Positions 54,715 to 60,000 of a stretch of 60,000 nucleotides of DNA are shown here, piece by piece. The stretch comes from Symbiodinium natans (Eukaryota; Sar; Dinophyceae; Suessiales; Symbiodiniaceae): the NCBI GenBank assembly GCA_905221605.1, contig CAJNDS010000447.1, positions 442,501-502,500 on the forward strand. Direction: 5' to 3'. The position numbers and the translations under genes are program-made. Positions within the stretch are counted from its first letter, which is position 1, and each line of letters starts with the position of its first letter. The notes below the pieces were generated by a model. It did not search any database. It saw only the letters and a list, made by a program, of their open reading frames with translations, and was not told where the DNA came from.

Positions 54715-54838
54715 CTACTTGGAGGTTCAGGGTACTTAGAAACACATTATAATAAGCGCCTTAAGTACACCAATTTGGTTACAATGGGGTTAGAAGTACA
54801 GTTACAAGTGGGTTACTGAGTACCATGAATCTCCAAGT
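54715..54838. mobile_element. MITE-like family A, complete copy
   Basis: The left CTACTTGGAGGTTCAGGGTA and right TACCATGAATCTCCAAGT ends are inverted repeats with two mismatches. The interior includes GCGCCTTAAGTAC and AAGTACAGTTACAAGTGGG. 124 bp. Confidence 0.75.
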
Positions 54839-54960
54839 TCACCCACACCCAGAGGCATTTGATTCCCTTAGAGAATGCAGGGCCCATGTGGGCATTTCCC
54901 TAAATTAGGGGCCACCCCCTATACCACCAAGAACACTACAAGCCGTTTTTGTAAAGGAAT

Positions 54961-55299
54961 TTGCGAGGGCACCTTTTTTTTGGACATCCACATATTGGAT
55001 TAGAAATAACAGAACTTGTGCGCAAAGCGGCCGCAAGCCAAAACCGGAGCCAGCGCGGCCGGATGGAAGAAAAAACACCTGGCCGCTTCAGTTGGGATGT
55101 CGGTTTAGGGTTTACGGCTTGGGGGCTGAGGGGTTTAGACTTCAGGGTTATGGGGTTTGGGGGTCGAGGGTGGCTTCGGGGTTATATATCGTTTGGAAGT
55201 TTCAGGGAGGAACAACGGCTAATGAACCCTGTCCCCCCCACAGCTTTAGCCGATTGGGTTGATCGCAAGTTAGACCTAAATGGTAATTCCTCTGAATGA
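54961..55299 (+). CDS. Unassigned 112-codon open frame
   Basis: Open from 54955 to TGA 55297-55299 without an early ATG. The first half (HLFFGHPHIGLEITELVRKA, then SQNRSQRGRMEEKTPGRF) and the last (FGSFREEQRLMNPVPPTALA, then DWVDRKLDLNGNSSE) are protein-like; residues 48-75 run through decayed TTTAGGG units (55100-55160). It may be two exons around a telomeric intron, or one exon whose middle has been invaded. No family recognised. Confidence 0.45.
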   Translation: MRGHLFFGHPHIGLEITELVRKAAASQNRSQRGRMEEKTPGRFSWDVGLGFTAWGLRGLDFRVMGFGGRGWLRGYISFGSFREEQRLMNPVPPTALADWVDRKLDLNGNSSE

Positions 55300-55321
55300 T
55301 GGTCTGTTTTTGGGTCCTTAT

Positions 55322-55600
55322 TACAAGGCGGCCCGTCTTATTTAGGGTACCCCAAAAGGACCATAATTTTGGGAACTGACCATGTAGGAAGTAAGGTTTA
55401 CGTTGCTGTTGTTAAGTGGTGAGTGTGTACAGATACAAGAAACGAAGGACCTTACTCACATGTTTTTTCCCAAAATAGGGGGTACTCTTTTTTCATAGCC
55501 CAAATAGCATAATAGCATAGAGTCCCCTTAAAGGGACCCCCCAAAAAGGGTACCCCTATTTTCGGAAACCCCAATTTTTGGGGGGGGGTTCAGGATGTGG
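55322..55600. mobile_element. MITE-like families G and B, fragments
   Basis: AAGGCGGCCCGTCTTATTTA and GGTACCCCAAAAGGACC..AATTTTGGGAACTGACCAT (family G) at 55322-55390; AAAATAGGGGGTACTC and AAGGGTACCCCTATTTTCGG with AAACCCCAA (family B ends, inverted) at 55470-55580. Confidence 0.55.
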
Positions 55601-56130
55601 GTGCAGAGTTTAGGAGTTAAAAGTATGGCAGGTGCTCTTTCGGCTGGAGCAGCTAATATAGACTTGTTCTTGTTGGTTTCGGGTTTAGGGTTTCGGGTTT
55701 AGGGTCTAGGGGGACAAGATGCCGCAAAGGGCGTGCCCATACTCGATGCTTGAGCCGTGGGGGTAAGTGCATTCTGAGGGTTTAGGGCTTTTGGTTTGCG
55801 TGAAGGTTGTTTCCAGGGCTAAAGGAGGGACCCTTATAAGGACCTCATGACCTCAGGGGCTATCTAGGGGTTCTTTAGGGCCTGATTGCTTAGGTATATA
55901 GGGAGTATATAAGGTGCATGGAAGGGTTATGTAGGAGAATAAGATTAAGGTCCCTTCTAGGGGTCGTTGGGTAGTTCTAAGGAAGGGCTGGTAAGTATAC
56001 AAATTGAGGGTATGATGTAGTTTGCCTGACTTGTAATTGTGCCTATAGCTGGTTTAAAGTACCGGAATTGTGGCTCTAAGATGTGTGTATACATCTATAT
56101 ATATATATATACATATATAATTTTGCTTCC
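55601..56130. other. Single-copy sequence with a family D copy
   Basis: Family D in inverted orientation at 55835-55975 (GGACCCTTATAAGGACC, GGTATATAGGGAGTATATAA, AAGGTCCCTTCTAGGGG). An AT microsatellite at 56095-56118. No gene. Confidence 0.55.
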
Positions 56131-56204
56131 AACCTTCTGCTATATGAAAGTCAGTTCCTTTTCAGTTCAGTTAAAGTGCTCCCAAGATGGACGTAACATG
56201 TAGA

Positions 56205-56444
56205 TCAGCTGGCCTTGGCCTCAGGGGATAAAGGTCCCCCTAATCTACTCCTGACATGACCCTTATACTCCTCAGGATCTGTGAAAAAGTGTTCCCCAAA
56301 ACCCAAGGGTACAACCTTAAGGGTCCAAGGTACAAGCCCTAGAGAGTTATGGTGGAAAGCCGCCCCTGCCTCTTTTGCGTTGTTTAAGTCCCGTCGCTGT
56401 GCGTAGGTTAGAGTTGGTCCCAGCTGCCCCCAGTTTTGTTGCAT
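56205..56444 (-). CDS. Unassigned 79-aa minus-strand ORF
   Basis: A complete ORF from ATG at 56444 down to TGA at 56205. Reads MQQNWGQLGPTLTYAQRRDL, NNAKEAGAAFHHNSLGLV, PWTLKVVPLGFGEHFFTD and PEEYKGHVRSRLGGPLSP. No telomeric units inside. Balanced composition with Trp, His and Tyr makes it one of the better small-gene candidates. I do not recognise it. It could be an exon, a small protein or part of a dispersed element. Confidence 0.45.
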   Translation of the reverse strand: MQQNWGQLGPTLTYAQRRDLNNAKEAGAAFHHNSLGLVPWTLKVVPLGFGEHFFTDPEEYKGHVRSRLGGPLSPEAKAS

Positions 56445-56469
56445 GGGTTTTGGAGGAGGGTACCAAACT

Positions 56470-56575
56470 TTTGGGTTTAGGGTTTCGAGTCTGCGTTTTG
56501 GCGTTTAGGGCCAAGGGCCAGTAGGGTTTAGGGTTTAGTGTTTAGGCTTTAGGCTTTAGGGTTCAGGGCCTTCAG
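56470..56575. repeat. Decayed TTTAGGG units
   Basis: Short G-type runs. Confidence 0.8.
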
Positions 56576-56645
56576 GGCAACTGAATTCAAGTTCTTTGAC
56601 GGCAACCCAGCCTGCACGAAGTGTCAGCCCTCGTCTGCCCAATTG
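56576..56645 (+). CDS. Candidate 70-bp exon, unassigned
   Basis: Lies between GGCCTTCAG and a GT donor (TTG|GTCAAA). Reads ATEFKFFDGNPACTKCQPSS, then AQL. The C-x2-C pair could bind metal or form a disulfide. G units on both sides. Confidence 0.45.
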
Positions 56646-57328
56646 GTCAAAGCCCCCGGCTTAGGGCTTAGGGCTTAGGGCTGAGGGTTTAGGGTTTAGG
56701 GCAGCCTGACGACGACCTTGTTCCTCAAGCGTGACAAAGAAAACACTACAGCAAGCAATCTAAGCCTGAGCCCTAAATACCCGCAACCCTAACCTCTAAA
56801 CAGTCCAAGTCGCAGCGTACTGGCAATCCCCCAAAACCCTCAACCCAAAACCCTCAACCCTAAACCCGAAACCCCAAACCCTAAACCCCAAGCCCTAAAC
56901 CCTAAACCCTAAACCCCAAACCCTAAACCCTAAACCCTAAATCCTAAACCCTAAACCCTAACCTCCCCCAACCTGGCTGTGAGTCGGGCTTTGAAGCGCT
57001 CCTCTCCCGATGAGCACCGACATGGAGGCGCGGGTTGGCTCTAAGCCAGGGTGTCGAGTTTGCCTAAGCCCTAAACCCTAAGGCCCTAAGACCCCTAAAC
57101 CCTAAGGCCCTAGACCCTAGCACCCCAGCACCCTAACACCCTAACACCCCAAGACTAAAATCCTCAGACCCGAACATCCCTAAGTCCCTCAGCCCTAAAA
57201 CCCCAAGCCCGAAACCCTAAACCCCAAACCCTAAACCCCAAACCCTAAACCCTAAACCCTAAACCCTAAACCCTAAACCCTAAACCCTAAACCCTAAACC
57301 CTAAACCCTAAACCCCAAACCCTTCCAG
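56646..57328. repeat. G units, islands and CCCTAAA arrays
   Basis: G at 56660-56700; island 56702-56765 open as SLTTTLFLKRDKENTTASNL; C at 56820-56960; island 56962-57060 open as NLAVSRALKRSSPDEHRHGG with a GTGAGT word; C with CCCTAACA and CCCCAAA variants at 57065-57322. Confidence 0.85.
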
Positions 57329-57382
57329 GCGGCCCTGGAGGCCGTCGCCGCGTCGCCGCTGCCCCCAGCGCGGCGGCGTGAG
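57329..57382 (+). CDS. Candidate 54-bp exon, unassigned
   Basis: Exactly 18 codons (AALEAVAASPLPPARRRE) between CCTTCCAG and a GC donor (GAG|GCGTTG), phase 0 at both ends. C array left, G array right; same border style as the PPPDE exons. Confidence 0.45.
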
Positions 57383-57419
57383 GCGTTGAGGGGTTCGAGG
57401 GAGGTAGGGTTACAGGGTT

Positions 57420-57580
57420 ATAGAGGTTTAGGGTTTAGGGTTTGGGGTTTGGGGTTTAGGGTTTAGGGTTTAGGGTTTAGAGTTTGGGGTTTGGGGTTTG
57501 GGGTTTAGGGTTTGGGGTTTAGGGTTTGGGGTTTGGGGTTTAGGGTTTAGGGTTTGGGGTTTGGGGTTTAGGGTTTAAGG
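57420..57580. repeat. TTTAGGG/TTTGGGG array
   Basis: G-rich heptamers, about half of them TTTGGGG. Confidence 0.97.
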
Positions 57581-57589
57581 ATAGAGGCT

Positions 57590-57724
57590 GTACTTGGAGG
57601 CTCATGGTACTTGGTAACCACTTATGACTGCACTTATAGTTGTACATATATCCATATTAAGGCACTTAAGGGGCTTATAAGTACAGTTATAAATGGTTAG
57701 TGAGTGCCATGAACCTCCAAGTAG
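57590..57724. mobile_element. MITE-like family A, complete copy (inverted)
   Basis: The left TACTTGGAGGCTCATGGTAC and right GCCATGAACCTCCAAGTA ends pair with three mismatches. The interior is the reverse complement of the 3802-3943 copy (GGCACTTAAGGGG, CATATT). 135 bp. Confidence 0.8.
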
Positions 57725-57749
57725 GGTTACAGGTTATATAGGCCCCCCT

Positions 57750-58240
57750 GCGTTTAGGGTTTTGGGTTTAGCGTTTAGGGATATAGGGTTAGAGGGTGTA
57801 AGGATTATAGGTTAGAGGGTTATGGGGTTAGAGGGTTATAAGGATATAGTATAGGGTTTGAGGTTATAGGGATTTAGAGTTATAGAGTTTTAGGGTTTGG
57901 GGTTCTTGGGTTAGCGGGTTGGAGGGTTAGAGGGTTTAGGGTTGGAGGTTTCGTCTTTAAGAATATAGGGACATACAGGGTTGCAGGGTTATAGGGTGAT
58001 AGGGTTTAAGGTTTTGGGTGATAGGGCTTAGCGTTTCAGGTTATAGGGATTGGGCTCTTTATGTTGGACCTTTTTATGCTCTATTTAACGGGGGGCTCTG
58101 TTCTACCCCTAAACCCTAAACCCTAAACCCTAAACCCTAAACCCTAAACCCTAAACCCTAAACCCTAAACCCTAAACCCTAAACCCTAAACCCTGAACCC
58201 TGAACCCTAAACCCTAAACCCCAAACCCTAAACCCTAAAC
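57750..58240. repeat. Decayed GGGTTATA-type units, then CCCTAAA array
   Basis: From 57770 to 58040 the unit is TTATAGGG/TTAGAGGG, strongly diverged. C array at 58108-58240. Confidence 0.85.
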
Positions 58241-59117
58241 CCTATTCAAGAATAAAAGAAGTGTTGGAGCTGCAGCCCTTCCAAGCCGCAGTTGAAAAGC
58301 TTTAACGATTTAAAGTGCCTACAGTATATAAATTGGGACCCAAAAAGGACATAAGCATATAAACAATTCTACAGGGGATATCCCTACCTTCTTGGGCTTC
58401 ATGATAAAGGGGGGTTTATGTTTTGGGGCCTTATTTGAAACCGCGGCTTGAGGAGCCGCAGAGTTTTAAACGTAATAAGTACCTAACATGCTTGACGAGT
58501 TCAAGGGCTTGAAGGGCTGCAGTTTGAGCACTTTAAAGAGCTGAATATTTCGCAGTGTTGAGAGGGTTTAGGGTTTAGGGTTTTTTGTGTTTATACTGCG
58601 AATCTTCCCCAAAACCCGTGAACCCCCCCAATTTCAAGTGTTTAAAGTGTTCAAATGGCGGCATGAAGCACCGCAGTTTAAACACTTCTTGAACAGTTCA
58701 ACTACGTACTCAAAATATTAAGAAAAAAACCGGTTATAGACTGCAAATCCTTTCCAAAGAACGTGAACTCAAAAAAGGGCACCCTTTTTCATCCTAGGTT
58801 TCGGGGCAACCTAGTTAAACTTGTTTAGTATTCAAAGCGTTTTCACTTTAAACTGTGGCTTAAAGGGCCGCGGTTTAAGCACTTGGAACTATTGAATTTC
58901 TTAGAAAGTTTGTTCAAACTGCAGATCCGTTCCAAAACGCTTCAAACACTTGTCATCCATGGCATTCGAAATTGTTTTGGGGGATTTGCAGTTTGAACTC
59001 TTCCAAGCACGTTCTTCAGTTTGAGAAAGTTTAAAGTGTTTGAGTGTTTAAACCGCGGCTTGAAGGTCCGCAGTTTAAACAGTTTCAGCTGTTTGCGTGT
59101 TTCAGGTCTTTAAACCC

Positions 59118-59219
59118 AGAGGGTCCATTTATAAGTACTATTGTGGAATTAGGTACCCCAAAACTCTAGCAAGTTTTTTGGGCACCTAATTCCATAATGG
59201 TACTACAAATGGACCCTCT
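59118..59219. mobile_element. MITE-like family E, near-perfect hairpin
   Basis: The left AGAGGGTCCATTTATAAGTA and TTGTGGAATTAGGTACCCC is matched inverted by GGGCACCTAATTCCATAATG and TACAAATGGACCCTCT. TIRs of about 42 bp in a 102-bp element; no ORF. It interrupts the satellite. Confidence 0.85.
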
Positions 59220-59283
59220 AAATAACGTGTTTCAACTGTGGCTTGGCCGCAGTTTAAACAGTTTAAGCAGCTTGGTAGCGCAG

Positions 59284-59500
59284 GGATACCCTTTATACCC
59301 TTTTTTTTTGGTTCTGGTTTCCCTTGTAGAATGACCAACCCAAAAAAGGCTGCCCTTATTATGATATGGGTGGTCGTCAAAGTTATGGTCCCTTTCTGGA
59401 TCCCTATGATGACACGGCACCTAATATTTAGGCCACCCCAAAATCAAAAGGGATTATAATTTTGACAACCACCCATATGGTTACTGGGCTACCAAGACAG
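59284..59500. mobile_element. MITE-like family F copy interrupted by a family G-type element
   Basis: Family F left part 59284-59373 (GATACCCTTTATACCC, CCAACCCAAAAAAGGCTGCC). At ATATGG it is interrupted by a 105-bp element (59374-59478) whose ends ATATGGGTGGTCGTCAAA and TTTGACAACCACCCATAT are inverted repeats. Family F resumes with GGTTACTGGGCTACC, as in the uninterrupted copy at 32175-32290. Confidence 0.8.
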
Positions 59501-59821
59501 TTTGAATACATTCAAAGTGTTTGGAGTGCTCCAAGAGCTTAAACCGGCTCAGGTCCTTTCCAAAACCCGTGAACCTCAGGATTTAACGTGCTGAACGTGC
59601 CTAAACATGCAGCTTGAAAGGCCACAGTTTGAACACTTCATACAGGTATAACATGCAAAGTGTTTAAAGTAGGTGAGCTGCAAATCCTTTTCCAAGACCC
59701 CTGAGTTTGGGACTAGGGCTTGCGACTTGACATTGTTGAACATAACTTCTGCCCAAAGTCTTGGGGACCAGGGCCTGTGATTTGACATTGTGGAAGCCAG
59801 CCAAAATCCTTGGTGGCCTGC

Positions 59822-59935
59822 TGGTACCCTTTCCCGCTCTTTTATTCAAGGTTCCCTTATACAGTAGCCAACCCCAAAAAGGGTGCCCTTGTTAAGGTAT
59901 GGTTTTTGGGCTCCCGAGAATATTAGGGAACAGGG
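59822..59935. mobile_element. MITE-like family F, third copy
   Basis: GGTACCCTTTCCC, AGGTTCCCTTATACAGTAGC, CAACCCCAAAAAGGGTGCCC, then GGTATGGTTTTTGGGCTCCC. Uninterrupted. Confidence 0.65.
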
Positions 59936-60000
59936 AACAGGGCCAACCTACGCCAAAATTCTTACGGACCGGGGCTTGCGATTTGCTATTTTGGAAGACA

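Larger units (their letters stand above)
58290..59987. repeat. Satellite-like imperfect tandem repeat, 190-205 bp
   Basis: A word like CGCGGCTTGAAGGNCCGCAG followed by TTTAAACACTT recurs near 58441, 58645, 58850, 59045, 59235 and 59607; a second word, CTGCAAATCCTTTCCAAAAC with GTGAAC, recurs near 58594, 58741, 58920, 59555 and 59680. Spacing is about 190-205 bp or twice that. AT-rich, almost free of telomeric units and without supported genes. At the end a 60-bp subrepeat (GGGGCTTGCGATTTGACATT) occurs at 59718, 59770 and 59967. Confidence 0.75.

Overview
The window looks like nuclear DNA of a dinoflagellate (Alveolata). Four things point there: the plant/alveolate-type telomere heptamer (CCCTAAA/TTTAGGG) occurs in well over 100 interstitial arrays; the two long intact ORFs are repeat proteins of kinds I know to be abundant in dinoflagellates (41-aa RCC1-like units followed by a ubiquitin-like tail, and 22-aa BspA-like leucine-rich units); the one gene whose exons can be joined with certainty uses GC and GA splice donors as well as GT; and fragments of copia and of an RNase H-bearing retroelement are present. 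Family-level placement cannot be read from the sequence.

Layout. 0-9 kb: telomeric arrays, an RCC1-like gene (2517-3776), a few exon-like islands and a 505-bp block held between two near-identical 65-bp repeats. 9-19 kb: a recurrent interspersed repeat (9.4-10.6 kb) around a Cys-rich ORF, many small islands, then a decayed coiled-coil ORF and an RNase H domain cut by a telomeric array (15.9-17.5 kb). 19-26 kb: more islands, then the BspA-like LRR gene (23533-25562). 26-34 kb: a dense series of 40-110 bp coding-like islands between arrays, including a possible HGT-motif ADP-ribosyltransferase-like exon. 34.5-40.6 kb: the best multi-exon gene, a PPPDE/DeSI-type deubiquitinase or deSUMOylase, in at least eight short exons. 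42.45-43.24 kb: a TIR-bounded element filled with an 11-bp minisatellite. 44-57 kb: more islands, a copia fragment and several MITE-like elements. 58.3-60 kb: almost free of telomeric repeats; a 190-205 bp satellite carrying nested MITE-like insertions.

The main structural observation is that most single-copy islands are flanked by CCCTAAA arrays on the left and TTTAGGG arrays on the right. In the PPPDE gene this means that introns tend to begin with TTTAGGG and end with CCCTAAA, so the two intron ends are complementary and could pair in pre-mRNA. Arrays also interrupt older sequence: one splits an RNase H domain, and another is bracketed by a 12-bp direct repeat like a target-site duplication. 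At least seven small families of inverted-repeat elements lie among the arrays, one copy having telomeric repeats as its core and one inserted inside another.

Limits: outside the PPPDE gene, the two repeat-protein genes and the retroelement fragments, the exon calls rest on open frame, splice-like borders and position between arrays only. In GC-rich DNA a 60-100 bp open frame is common by chance, so these calls carry low confidence and are not assigned to named genes.
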